DNA of 64,000 nt from Nitrospira sp. (GTDB taxonomy: Bacteria; Nitrospirota; Nitrospiria; Nitrospirales; Nitrospiraceae). Location: the NCBI GenBank assembly GCA_029865225.1, contig JAOUHJ010000010.1, positions 1-64,000 of the forward strand, read 5' to 3'. The number at the start of each line of letters is the position of its first letter. The stretch's first letter is position 1. A program made the translations under genes and the position numbers. Positions 45,549 to 54,421 of this stretch are shown here, piece after piece. The notes beneath the pieces were generated by a model. That model saw only the letters and a program-made list of their open reading frames with translations, did no database searches and was not told the DNA's origin.

Positions 45549-48500
45549 ATGAGACCCACGGCGAGCCGATGGGCGATTTCTTCAAGCCTCCTGGTTTGCA
45601 CAAGCCTCCTGATGGATCTGTTCTCTCCTGCCACGTCGCGTGCGGCAACATGCGAGCCGCCGATCGCAAAAGCCATGGCCGTCGAGGGCAAGGTGGATGT
45701 CCGCTCCGCCGATAGCACGCAGTGGCGGCCGGTCAAGCTGAACGACACCTTCTGCTCCGGCGACGTGATTCGCGTGCAAGAACGAAGCAGAGCCGATATC
45801 GCGCTCTCGAATCAGCCGATCTTACGTCTCGATCAGAACAGCACGATGACGCTCGGCGGCGTCAAGAAACAAGGCGGCTCGGTCGTGGAACTCACGAAGG
45901 GCGCTATGCACTTCTTCAGTCGCCTCCCTAGGAACCTCGACATCAAGACCGCCTTTGTGAACGCAGGTGTGGAAGGCACGGAAGGCGTCGTGAATGTCGG
46001 CGACGAGAAGGCGGAAGTCACGATCTTCGAAGGCAAGGTGGTTGCGGCGAACGAGAGCGGCACGTTGACCATCACCAACGGCCAATCGGCGGTCGCAGAG
46101 CAAGGGAAAGCGCCGGCGTATCAAACCGTCGTGAAGCCGCGCGACGCGGTGCAGTGGGCGCTGTACTACCCGCCGGTGATGGACCTACCACCTGACGAAG
46201 CGGTGAACGAAGATGATCCTCGTTCATTAGCCGGTCGTGCCGCCCGTTCCTTATCCGTCGGTCGTGTCGACGATGCCAAAGCCGATCTCGATCGCGCCGT
46301 CAAGCTCGATCCTCGGTCTGCTGACGCATTGGCCCTTCAGTCCATCATCGCCGTCGTGCAAAACGAGAAGGAACAGGCGCTGGGCTTGGCCACCAGCGCA
46401 GTGGCGGCGAATCCGCAATCCGCCTCCGCCAAGATCGCCCTGTCCTATGCCCAGCAGGCCAATTTCGATGTCGACGGAGCGTTGAAGAGCCTCCAGGAGG
46501 CTGTCAAGGCCGAACCCACCAACGCCCTGGCTTGGTCGCGGGCGGCGGAACTGCATCTGTCGCTGCAGCAACTCAGCGAGGGATTCTCAGCCGCGAAAAA
46601 GGCCGTGGAGTTGAATCCCAATGTCGAGCGCGCGCACACGGTGTTGGGGTTCGCTTACCTCTTGCAGGTCAAAACCAAAGAGGCGCAGGCCGAGTTTCAA
46701 CAGGCGCATGAAATTGACCAAGCCGCGGCGTTGCCACAACTGGGATTAGGGTTGGCCAAATTCCGGGAAGGTAAAGTGGAAGAGGGTCGCCGCGAGATGG
46801 AAGTCGCCGCCAGCTTGGATCCGAACAACGCGATGATCCGGAGCTACCTGGGCAAAGCGTATTTCGAGGAGAAACGCGACGACCTCACAGAGCGGGAATA
46901 CAAGAATGCCAAGGAACTTGACCCCAAAGATCCAACAGCGTTCTTCTATGATGCGCTACAGAAGCAGCTCACCAACCGGCCAGTTGAGGCACTCAAGGAC
47001 ATGGAGAAAGCGATTGAGCTGAATAAGAATCGCGCCGTCTACCGGTCACAGTTTCAGATGGATTCTGATGTAGCAGCACGGAGTGCAAGCCTGGGCCGAA
47101 TCTATTCCAATCTCGGATTTCAATACCAAGCACTTGTAGAGGGATGGTTATCCATCAACACGGATCCTAGCAGCTTCACGGCAGCACGCTTTTTGGCCGA
47201 TTCCTATAGCTCCTTGCAGAGGCATGAAATTGCACGGGTCAGCGAACTACTGAGATCTCAATTACTTCAACCGGTGAATATAACCCCCATCCAGCCCAGC
47301 CAAGCAGTGAGTAATCTGTTCTTGATGAGCTCATTGGGACCAACAGCCACCTCCTTCAACGAGTTTAATACATTGATGGTCAATCGTGATCGTTTGACAG
47401 TGCTGACAAACGGCATAGTTGGCAACAACAGCACGCTAGGCGGAGAAGCAATCGTCTCCGGGATCTATAATAAGGCCTCCTTTAGTGCTGGATGGAATAC
47501 CTTTTATACTGACGGCTGGCGACCAAATGCGGATCAAAGGGATAATTTGGGAAATGCCTTTGTGCAGTATGAGTTATCGCCAAATACAAGCATTCAGGCG
47601 GAATATAGGTATAGAAAGCTTACGCGAGGGGATAATAGTCTTCGATTCTTTGAGGATGACTTCTTGTCCAATTTTAGGGAAACCCTCAAGACGAATACGT
47701 ATCGTTTGGGTCTGCGCCACAACTTAGCTCCTAATTCAATCATACTTGCCAACGGCATGTATCAATCATTTGATTCTGCCGGAACCTTCACTGGGCCTGC
47801 TCCCATCAACTTCTTCACTGTTCAGCAGCCTCAAAGTGGATGGGCAGGTGAAATACAGCATCTCTTTCTTTCTCAATACATCAACACAACCATCGGGGCG
47901 GGAACTTTTCATATCGACGGTGTGCAGAGAACGATAGGCAATATCCAATCCTTCTGTGCTGCCCCTAACCCTGCTCCTCCTCCAGATTGTTTATTCACGG
48001 TGCCTGCACAACTCTTCTCTACCTCGGTCGGGAATGATGTGAAGCACACGAATGTGTATGGGTATAGCTACATTAAGCCTGTGCCTAATGTGATAGCCAC
48101 TGCGGGCGTCAGCGCAGACTTCGTGAATTCGGATGATCCTGCCGGCGGCAATACGAACCAAGTTAATCCTAAGTTCGGTATTATCTGGGAGCCGTTGCCA
48201 GGCACGACCCTTCGGGCCGCAGCGTTTAGAACGTTAAAAAGAACACTGCTTGCGAACCAAACTATCGAACCAACACAGGTCGCAGGCTTTAACCAATTTT
48301 ATGACGATATTAATTCCGCAGAGGCTTGGCGCTACGCTGTGGCACTCAATCAGAAATTCACCAAAAGTGTCTACGCGGGTGGAGAATATTCCTACCGGCA
48401 GATCAAGGCTCCATTTTCAGATTTAACCGATCCAAATGTACCGGTGGTTAGGCGTGAGCCTCAGAATGACTATCAAGGGCGGGGGTACTTGTTCTGGACC

Positions 48501-48896
48501 CCGCATGATTGGGTTGCTCTTCGGACGGAATTGATATGGGACTTATACAAAACGGCCGGATTGACAGATCAACCAAGAGATCTTACGACCTATCGTGTTC
48601 CTTTAGGCATCAATGTGTTCCATCCATCGGGCATCAGTGCTTTCTTGACCGGAACCTACTGGAACCAGGAAGGGACATTTCTCCGACAGAATGGCAATGT
48701 CCAGTCCGGAAGCGATACTTTTTGGCTCGTTGACATAGGTGTAAGTTATCGCTTGCCCAAACGGTATGGCCTCCTTATGGCTGGGGTGCAAAATCTCCTC
48801 GACCAGTCGTTCCAATTTTTTGACCGAGACCTAAGCAATCCCATCATCCAACCGAACAGACTGGTCTTTACCAGACTGACGCTGGCGTTTCCGTAA
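45549..48896 (+). CDS. Large FecR-TPR-beta-barrel outer-membrane protein
   Basis: A 1115-residue exported protein. Signal peptide (1-33, ending ATSRA). A FecR-like domain lies at about 40-170 (GDVIRVQERSRADIALSNQPILRLDQNSTMTL, then KTAFVNAGVEGTEGVVNV). Some eight TPR repeats follow at about 225-500 (DDAKADLDRAVKLDPRSADA, VEALKDMEKAIELNKN). The C-terminal half from about 590 has alternating aromatic beta strands (FVQYELSPNTSIQAEYRYRK, NTYRLGLRHNLAP) ending in RLTLAFP, as in TonB-dependent-receptor-type barrels. No plug or TonB box is evident. The barrel half is visibly A/T-richer than the FecR-TPR half. It may sense or export surface polymers together with the CHASE2 cyclase; that is inference from co-location. 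Confidence 0.87.
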   Translation: MRPTASRWAISSSLLVCTSLLMDLFSPATSRAATCEPPIAKAMAVEGKVDVRSADSTQWRPVKLNDTFCSGDVIRVQERSRADIALSNQPILRLDQNSTMTLGGVKKQGGSVVELTKGAMHFFSRLPRNLDIKTAFVNAGVEGTEGVVNVGDEKAEVTIFEGKVVAANESGTLTITNGQSAVAEQGKAPAYQTVVKPRDAVQWALYYPPVMDLPPDEAVNEDDPRSLAGRAARSLSVGRVDDAKADLDRAVKLDPRSADALALQSIIAVVQNEKEQALGLATSAVAANPQSASAKIALSYAQQANFDVDGALKSLQEAVKAEPTNALAWSRAAELHLSLQQLSEGFSAAKKAVELNPNVERAHTVLGFAYLLQVKTKEAQAEFQQAHEIDQAAALPQLGLGLAKFREGKVEEGRREMEVAASLDPNNAMIRSYLGKAYFEEKRDDLTEREYKNAKELDPKDPTAFFYDALQKQLTNRPVEALKDMEKAIELNKNRAVYRSQFQMDSDVAARSASLGRIYSNLGFQYQALVEGWLSINTDPSSFTAARFLADSYSSLQRHEIARVSELLRSQLLQPVNITPIQPSQAVSNLFLMSSLGPTATSFNEFNTLMVNRDRLTVLTNGIVGNNSTLGGEAIVSGIYNKASFSAGWNTFYTDGWRPNADQRDNLGNAFVQYELSPNTSIQAEYRYRKLTRGDNSLRFFEDDFLSNFRETLKTNTYRLGLRHNLAPNSIILANGMYQSFDSAGTFTGPAPINFFTVQQPQSGWAGEIQHLFLSQYINTTIGAGTFHIDGVQRTIGNIQSFCAAPNPAPPPDCLFTVPAQLFSTSVGNDVKHTNVYGYSYIKPVPNVIATAGVSADFVNSDDPAGGNTNQVNPKFGIIWEPLPGTTLRAAAFRTLKRTLLANQTIEPTQVAGFNQFYDDINSAEAWRYAVALNQKFTKSVYAGGEYSYRQIKAPFSDLTDPNVPVVRREPQNDYQGRGYLFWTPHDWVALRTELIWDLYKTAGLTDQPRDLTTYRVPLGINVFHPSGISAFLTGTYWNQEGTFLRQNGNVQSGSDTFWLVDIGVSYRLPKRYGLLMAGVQNLLDQSFQFFDRDLSNPIIQPNRLVFTRLTLAFP

Positions 48897-48974
48897 AGTG
48901 CGGTAGTGTGGTGCATATGTGTGAGGAAAAGAAGGGGCAGAGCTTGAACTGTTACACTCGGATGGGAGGTTGTT

Positions 48975-49643
48975 ATGCCTGGGAAACTAACAGTAACTTT
49001 GATAGGTGTATGCGTGATTGTCATGAGCGTGGCGTTTTTGGGGAGTGAGGCGCATGCCGGATGTGCCGTTATCGGTGGAAAGAAGATTTGTGCAGCATGG
49101 ATAACAGGATCAAATATCGACACCATTTCCGTTAATGGCATAGGGAACACGCCGGGCCAAATCCTTGCGGCGGTGGGTGGAACCATCAGTACTGCTGGTA
49201 GTAATCCGAATTGCAATGAAACGAGCAGTAACTTTCCGACAGAAGCGGATAATTGTGGGGTTGAAGGAATAGCCTTTTGTATAAACCACGGAGGTAACGC
49301 TGCAAAGGCCGAAGGAAGGCCGTTTAGCTTGAATGCTGTTCTCCTGGGAACTGCCCTCTTTCAATCCTGTGTAAGAAATGGAAAGTGTACTGGGTCTGTC
49401 ACTTTGGATGCCACGGACGAGCAAGTGGTATGCCAGAATCCCAACTGGCAACTCCTCACATTTACGGCCACCAAGTATAAGGGGAAATCTCAACACTGCA
49501 CGACTTCGTGGAATCTAGCTGTTGACCCTCCGCAGTGTATCGATGGTGGAGAGGTAAGAACCGTAGTTGAGTTGTGCACCATTGATCCTAATACGGTGAA
49601 GCCAACCGGTGGGCAACCAATCACGTGTGTTCCATTGCAGTAA
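48975..49643 (+). CDS. Secreted Cys-rich protein, unknown
   Basis: A 222-residue protein with a signal peptide (LIGVCVIVMSVAFLGSEAHA) and a mature part with about 12 Cys, including GCAVIGGKKICAAW, NPNCNETSSN, NCGVEGIAFCINHGG and the final PITCVPLQ. The Cys content suggests disulphides in the periplasm or outside the cell. GGGAGG lies upstream of ATG 48975. It follows the FecR-TPR-barrel gene by 78 bases on the same strand and could be its partner. No family recognised. Confidence 0.75.
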   Translation: MPGKLTVTLIGVCVIVMSVAFLGSEAHAGCAVIGGKKICAAWITGSNIDTISVNGIGNTPGQILAAVGGTISTAGSNPNCNETSSNFPTEADNCGVEGIAFCINHGGNAAKAEGRPFSLNAVLLGTALFQSCVRNGKCTGSVTLDATDEQVVCQNPNWQLLTFTATKYKGKSQHCTTSWNLAVDPPQCIDGGEVRTVVELCTIDPNTVKPTGGQPITCVPLQ

Positions 49644-50348
49644 TGAGAGAAAGTGTTCACTCAGGGTTGGAGCGCAGAGAATCACCGAGAAGATAGAGGC
49701 AGAGGCGAAGGTGGAGGCAAAATACTGGAATGGCCGAATGTCCAGAGTCTTAAAGTAAGAGTATGAAGCAGTTAAGTGGAACATACTAAGTGGAATTACC
49801 TCATTATTCATTAGTGGGTGTTTTATGAACGGTGCACAGCCGATGGAGAAGTTTGTGCAGATCATCGACGAAGAACTGGCGTTCGCACAGGAGAAGGCAT
49901 CGGCGGCGCAGCGTTGAATGAGAGTGGTCTTCATTCGCAGAGAACCTGAATGAGACGGGTGGAAGAAGAGGCTGCGTGCGATAGGCGAGACAGTTGCAGG
50001 GCCTAGTATTCAATTCTTTGACTACTTGCATAAAGTGCTACGCGATGTGACGGGTGGTCAGGAAACGAGCAGGCCATGACTGATCATCATGAAGCCCTTC
50101 CTCCCACAACTCAGGTGCTGATACCGCATGACCCACTTCTCTTCGCTGAGCGATTTCTCCGGTCATCAACCCGTAACCAGCCTCTTGCACTTCGAATATA
50201 AATTCACTGACCGATGGCGCGACCCAAGACACGCATGACACAGTCGAGCCCAACATGGTATATAGTCGTCCTATAGTGAGAGTCAGCTCTACTTGATTGG
50301 CTGCTGAGATAGTAACCGGCACGAGCGTTCCTGCCGGTGACCAGCTGT
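49644..50348. other. Intergenic region with possible decayed small genes
   Basis: About 700 bases. A 30-codon frame at 49825-49917 (MNGAQPMEKFVQIIDEELAF...) lacks a good ribosome site. On the minus strand near 50200 a frame reads SEFIFEVQEAGYG, like the start of small HicB-like proteins, but its continuation does not match. Both could be remnants; neither is firm enough to call as a gene. Confidence 0.35.
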
Positions 50349-50371
50349 ATATTTTAAACCGAAGTTTATGG

Positions 50372-50601
50372 ATGCAGATACGAGTATTGGGTTGCCACGG
50401 GGCTGATTGTCTCGTGGAGGCTAGGGATGGGCCAGTCCGCCAGGAGAGCTGTGGGTTCCTTATCGATGACTCTGTGCTCCTGGATGCCGGAACGATCGGG
50501 ACGCGACTGACCTTAGCGAGCAGGGTCGTATCCGATTCGTGCTTTTGAGCCACCTTCACTTTGACCATGTTAAGGGTCTGCCGCTGTCGGTCGACAACCT
50601 G
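50372..50601 (+). pseudogene. Broken copy of the class II phosphodiesterase 5' end
   Basis: These 230 bases match the first 230 of the phosphodiesterase gene at 51408 (MQIRVLGCHGADCLVEA..., then LIDDSVLLDAGTIGTRLTL) at well over four in five positions. A one-base deletion near 50520 shifts the frame to LASRVVSDSCF and stop, and nothing after the LPL-x-VDNL segment is present. About 20 bases upstream of the ATG also resemble the intact copy. It is a non-functional direct duplicate; a MazEF-like pair lies between the copies. Confidence 0.92.
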
Positions 50602-50658
50602 TTAATCTCATCCGCTGACGAAGTATCGCCAAAACATATTGCTTGCGCATACTCCATA

Positions 50659-50690
50659 GTATGATAAAATGTTCATACAAAGAGGTATGA
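50659..50690 (+). promoter_or_regulatory. Promoter and operator of the MazEF-like pair
   Basis: A -10 box TATGAT at 50660-50665 with a weak -35 (TTGCTT, 15 bases upstream). Three alternating half-sites follow one another: GTATGA (50659), TCATAC (50673) and GTATGA (50685), making two overlapping inverted repeats that cover the -10 box and the ribosome site. This suits repression by the antitoxin encoded just downstream. The half-site equals that of the PIN pair operator at 33097. Confidence 0.75.
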
Positions 50691-50692
50691 GC

Positions 50693-50920
50693 ATGAATTA
50701 TAGAGCCACATTTACGTTGGAGCCGGAGGCGATGGCTTTTCTGCAACAGGTGGGAGGCAAGAACCGTAGCGGCTATATCAATGAGTTACTCAAAAGGGAG
50801 AGAAAGCAGGCGTTGGAAAGAGCCCTTCTTCAGAGCAACCGCGAGGAAGCGGGCGACTCGGCGTATCAGGAGGAGCTGGCAGCATGGGACGCTCGGCTTG
50901 AAGACGGGCTTGAGCCGTGA
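50693..50920 (+). CDS. Ribbon-helix-helix antitoxin of a MazEF-like pair
   Basis: A 75-residue protein with YRATFTLEPEAMAFLQQVGG then NRSGYINELLKRERKQALERAL, matching a ribbon-helix-helix DNA-binding start (strand, helix, turn, helix) and an acidic C-terminus (EELAAWDARLEDGLEP) that would cover the toxin. I use ATG 50693, with AGAGG eight bases upstream; ATG 50687 and 50669 are alternatives. Its stop overlaps the toxin GTG start (GTGA). Confidence 0.82.
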   Translation: MNYRATFTLEPEAMAFLQQVGGKNRSGYINELLKRERKQALERALLQSNREEAGDSAYQEELAAWDARLEDGLEP

Positions 50921-51264
50921 GAGAGGAATGGCTCAAACAATTAGAAATCAGATGGGTGGATTTGAATCCGACAAGAGGGGCCGAAACGCGCAAGAAAAGA
51001 CCCTGTGTAATCGTGCAGGGCGACTTGGTCAATCGAGAATCACAGACGGTGATCGTGGCTCCGCTCTTGCCAGGCCACAAGACTTGGCCATTTGCCGTGA
51101 ACGTGACGCCGAGCCAGGACAATGGCATCGATAGGGAACGGCACGTCAACGTGAAGCAACTGCGGGCGGTGGACGTATCACGCATCGAAAACAAGCAAGG
51201 CATTCTGGAGCGGAAGTATCTCGACCCGATTAAAGACGCCGTTCGGGTGGTGTTTGATTTGTAG
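50917..51264 (+). CDS. MazF/PemK-type toxin
   Basis: A 115-residue protein with the PemK/MazF fold: WVDLNPTRGAETRKKRPCVIVQGD at the N-terminus, TVIVAPLLPG, and NVKQLRAVDVSRI. Such toxins are sequence-specific RNA-cleaving enzymes. The start is GTG 50917, inside the end of the antitoxin gene, so the two are translationally coupled with the antitoxin first. The pair sits between the broken and intact copies of a phosphodiesterase gene. Confidence 0.88.
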   Translation: MREEWLKQLEIRWVDLNPTRGAETRKKRPCVIVQGDLVNRESQTVIVAPLLPGHKTWPFAVNVTPSQDNGIDRERHVNVKQLRAVDVSRIENKQGILERKYLDPIKDAVRVVFDL

Positions 51265-51407
51265 GGCTGAGGCAGCAGTGAATGTCAGACGGAACGGGAA
51301 TATACATGGTCAGGTGGAGCAATGTGGGGGTTGCCCGCGAAAACTTCACCGGTATGAATTGGCCCCGCCGGTAGTCGGCCATCTATTTAGTAAACGGACC
51401 TCTTTCC

Positions 51408-52196
51408 ATGCAGATACGCGTATTAGGGTGCCACGGGGCTGATTGTCTCGTGGAGGCTACGGATAGGCCGGTTCGCCAGGAGAGTTGCGGATTCCTTATT
51501 GATGACTCTGTGCTCCTGGATGCCGGAACGATCGGCACGCGGCTTACCTTGGCAGAACAGCATCGTATCCGGTTCGTGCTCCTCAGCCACCTTCATTTTG
51601 ACCATATCAAGGGCCTGCCATTATTGGTCGACAATCTGGCCGAATGGTTCGTGGCACCTGTCGTCGTGGCGGCCACTGAACCAGTGATTCAAGGGTTGAT
51701 CGACCATGTCTTTAACGACAAGGTCTATCCGAATTTTTTCAAGATACCAAATCAGGACCATCCGGTCTTGCAAGCGCAAGTGCTCGACCCCGGCAAAACG
51801 GTCACGTTGGGCCATCTCGACGTCATTCCCGTGCCGGTCAACCATGCCGTCCCGACTGTGGGATATATCGTGAAGGACCGGGGATCTGCCCTGCTCTATA
51901 GCGGTGATACCTATCAGACGGAGGAAATCTGGAGCGTGGGGCGGACAACCCCTAACCTCAAGGCCGCCTTCATTGAATCATCCTTTCCTGACGAACTGGG
52001 GGAGTTGGCCAAAAGATCCAAACACCTCACCCCCTCACTGTTCCTCAAAGAGTTTCAAAAACTCGGGCGCCCCGATCTGCCTGTCTATGCCTATCACATG
52101 AAGCCTGCGTATCGTCACCAGATTGAAGAGCAAATTAGCAGGCTTGGTATTGAGCGGGTGGCGTTTCTTGCGGAAGGTCAGATCATTACCGTGTAA
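51408..52196 (+). CDS. Class II cyclic-nucleotide phosphodiesterase (metallo-beta-lactamase fold)
   Basis: A 262-residue enzyme of the metallo-beta-lactamase superfamily. The metal motif SHLHFDHIKGLPLLVDN (HxHxDH) lies at about 60-76; further likely ligands are VNHAVPTVG (His, about 145) and LLYSGDTYQTEE (Asp, about 165), with a last His in VYAYHMKPAYRH near 228. The pattern suits the class II cAMP phosphodiesterases. With two cyclases and two cyclic-nucleotide sensors in the neighbouring 18 kb, cAMP hydrolysis is a reasonable assignment, though other phosphodiester substrates remain possible. No good ribosome site precedes ATG 51408. Confidence 0.8.
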   Translation: MQIRVLGCHGADCLVEATDRPVRQESCGFLIDDSVLLDAGTIGTRLTLAEQHRIRFVLLSHLHFDHIKGLPLLVDNLAEWFVAPVVVAATEPVIQGLIDHVFNDKVYPNFFKIPNQDHPVLQAQVLDPGKTVTLGHLDVIPVPVNHAVPTVGYIVKDRGSALLYSGDTYQTEEIWSVGRTTPNLKAAFIESSFPDELGELAKRSKHLTPSLFLKEFQKLGRPDLPVYAYHMKPAYRHQIEEQISRLGIERVAFLAEGQIITV

Positions 52197-52252
52197 TCGC
52201 GTGCAAACGCCAAGATTCTTGGCAGCACTCCTGGGTGGGGTATTCCAACTTG

Positions 52253-53020
52253 CTATTCGGTGAGATAGCTGGTCAGCCAGTCGGCAATGACGTTCGTCAT
52301 TCGTTTGAAATCATCGCCCTTCGTGAACTGATGGTCGGCGCCGGGCAGCATCTCAAGATGTTTCTTGACTCGTAGGGCTTCGTAGAGCTGCCCGCTTTGA
52401 TGAAGCGGCACATGTTCATCTTTATCTCCCTGCACGATCACGGTCGGGGCCGTGATGGATCGAGCGGGGTCGTATGCAATCTGGCGGAGGCAGTCTTCAT
52501 AAAAGGCATAGCGCAGTTTGATTCGCTCAACACCGGCCATGATATTGGGAATCGTGTCGGTTGTCTTCCACTGCGCCATGCCCTCCTCTCCAAACTCCAA
52601 CCGTAGCTCTTCTGCGAAATCCACCACGGGGCATTTGAGCGCGAGGCACGTCAGGTCCGCACGTTGTGAGGCGGTGAGTATCGAAACCAGGCCGCCAAAG
52701 CTCGATCCCATCAGGCCGATATGCCGAAACCCTTTCTGCTGCATCAAATCGATCGCTGCGATGGCCTGTTCGACAGCCAAGGTGACGGTAATCTGATCGA
52801 ACGGCCCCTCGCTTTCCGCCTGCCCGAAGAAGTCAAAGCGAAAGGTAGCGATGTCGTGGTCTATGAGCATTCGAGTCAGCGCGTTGTTCGTTGAGCTCGT
52901 TTTTGAAGAAAGAAATCCGTGACACAGCACTGCGACTTTATCCGTTCCGTTGTTGGGCCTGGTCAGGATAGCGGCGACCCGATGGCTGTGGGGATCGAGA
53001 AATGAGAATCGTTCTTCCAT
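52253..53020 (-). CDS. Alpha/beta-hydrolase (esterase-type)
   Basis: A 255-residue protein of the alpha/beta-hydrolase fold. An oxyanion-site HGF is seen in VAVLCHGFLSSK; the nucleophile Ser is in GLMGSSFGGLVS (about residue 110); the acid in VIVQGDKDEHVPLHQS (about 200) and the His in LPGADHQFTK (about 230). It is cytoplasmic, without a signal peptide, and the substrate is unknown. The gene lies 68 bases after the haem-copper-oxidase-like gene on the same strand and may be the last of the thiD unit. Confidence 0.88.
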   Translation of the reverse strand: MEERFSFLDPHSHRVAAILTRPNNGTDKVAVLCHGFLSSKTSSTNNALTRMLIDHDIATFRFDFFGQAESEGPFDQITVTLAVEQAIAAIDLMQQKGFRHIGLMGSSFGGLVSILTASQRADLTCLALKCPVVDFAEELRLEFGEEGMAQWKTTDTIPNIMAGVERIKLRYAFYEDCLRQIAYDPARSITAPTVIVQGDKDEHVPLHQSGQLYEALRVKKHLEMLPGADHQFTKGDDFKRMTNVIADWLTSYLTE

Positions 53021-53088
53021 GGTCGGATTGTAACAGAATCCGCTGGCGTGGTCAGGTGGGAAAACAGGGCAGAGGTCTATTCACGTTG

Positions 53089-54411
53089 TCAGCTTGGACT
53101 CGCCGTAGGACTCGACTCATGGTGGGAGGCAAGGGGCTCCGGTTGTTTGGCCACCATGGTGGTCAGCTTGATGGCGAAGAGAAGAAAGCTGGTCAATAAC
53201 AGAATGAAACATGTCCACATCGTTGTGTGGATATAGATCGAGCTCAGCGGGACATTCCACGTGAGGGTCGCTAAGATACCGATCCCCATCGTTCCGAGAG
53301 AAAGCGTAGCAACCTGTATGGATCTCCCACGGTTCATGATGGCGGTGAGTTGATCGCAATAGAGGGTGCGCTTTTTGTGACCGGCGACGCGGCGCGCAGC
53401 AAGGGCAATGGGAAGAAGGTGGGAGCATGCACCCATCGTGGCGTTCATGATGAAGCCGACGAATGCCATATGGGTGTAGGCAACCAGGTGGAGTGTGCCG
53501 TATGGCAACACTGGCGGGCTGGACAAGTTGTTTGCTCCGATCAGGATACCGAGTAGGACGGTAAACAGGAGAAAGAAGGTCGAGACCAGGAGATGGTCCG
53601 ATGCGGCGCTTCCGGTGTGGGCGGAGGAGAGCCACGTTCCGAACAGGTTGCCGATCAGGAGTCCAACGCTTACGAACAAAACGGCACCAGCAATCATTTC
53701 AACCGGAACGGATGAATTCAAGAATCCACCGATCAAGGCGACCACTCCGATCGCCAGGAAGATGGTCGTGAGCCGCACCAGCCTCGGGTGTGCGAGCGTG
53801 GTACTCCAGACTGTCGGCAGGATCTGGTGCATCATGTCGATGAGGACCAATGTCACAAAGCCGAGCACGACAAGATGGATGTGCGCAAGTCGTACATAAC
53901 CGTGGTGTTCTGGAAAAATCCCAAAGGCCAGGAGCGCTCCGCAGATCGATCCGCCGACAAGGCCGAAAAAAAGGAGCGCGTAGTACCACGATGGGCCGAA
54001 CGACGAGTTCCAGGCTAGCCTCGCACGCGTCCATATGCCTCGGATGATGGAGAGAAACCCGGCGATCACTGCGAACCCGGCGATGCCCACAACCAGATCG
54101 TGATGCAACCAAAAGCCGAGCAGCATCCCGATCACGCCGCCGTTCAATGCCCAGAACGTGAAAGGACGAGCGTCTGATTCTAGGTTGGTTTTCGACTCAG
54201 GTGGAGCGACGAGCAAAAGAAGCCCGCCGAGAATGATCTGAGCCACTCCGCCGATCAGGGTTGCATGAACATGGAGTGACCGCACCCATGACGGCAGTGG
54301 AGTACCCCGAACCAATCCGATAAGGATCGCCAACCCAAGAATGGAGCCGAGGGTGAGCCAGGTGAAACCTGTGAAGCACAATGTGAGAGGCGAGTAGCTT
54401 CGTGCCCGCAT
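53089..54411 (-). CDS. Multi-pass membrane protein related to haem-copper oxidase subunit I
   Basis: A 440-residue protein with about 12 hydrophobic helices. Several His sit at places reminiscent of haem-binding helices of oxidase subunit I or NnrS: WVRSLHVHATLIGG (about 45), RLAHIHLVVLGFV (about 175), IDMMHQILPTVW (about 190) and VAYTHMAFVGF (about 320). The Cu-binding HPEVY-type motif of true terminal oxidases is not seen, so oxygen reduction is unlikely. It may carry haem or help nitric-oxide handling. Ten bases after thiD on the same strand; function remains open. Confidence 0.65.
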   Translation of the reverse strand: MRARSYSPLTLCFTGFTWLTLGSILGLAILIGLVRGTPLPSWVRSLHVHATLIGGVAQIILGGLLLLVAPPESKTNLESDARPFTFWALNGGVIGMLLGFWLHHDLVVGIAGFAVIAGFLSIIRGIWTRARLAWNSSFGPSWYYALLFFGLVGGSICGALLAFGIFPEHHGYVRLAHIHLVVLGFVTLVLIDMMHQILPTVWSTTLAHPRLVRLTTIFLAIGVVALIGGFLNSSVPVEMIAGAVLFVSVGLLIGNLFGTWLSSAHTGSAASDHLLVSTFFLLFTVLLGILIGANNLSSPPVLPYGTLHLVAYTHMAFVGFIMNATMGACSHLLPIALAARRVAGHKKRTLYCDQLTAIMNRGRSIQVATLSLGTMGIGILATLTWNVPLSSIYIHTTMWTCFILLLTSFLLFAIKLTTMVAKQPEPLASHHESSPTASPS

Positions 54412-54421
54412 CCGCAGTTGC

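Noticed and set aside
49825-49917. Thirty-codon frame MNGAQPMEKFVQII...
   Set aside because: Helical-looking sequence, but weak ribosome site and no family; could be a remnant, so mentioned only in the intergenic description.
50038-50250. Minus-strand frame with SEFIFEVQEAGYG, like the start of small HicB-like proteins
   Set aside because: Only about a dozen residues fit; the rest does not align in any frame, so it is not called as a gene or remnant.
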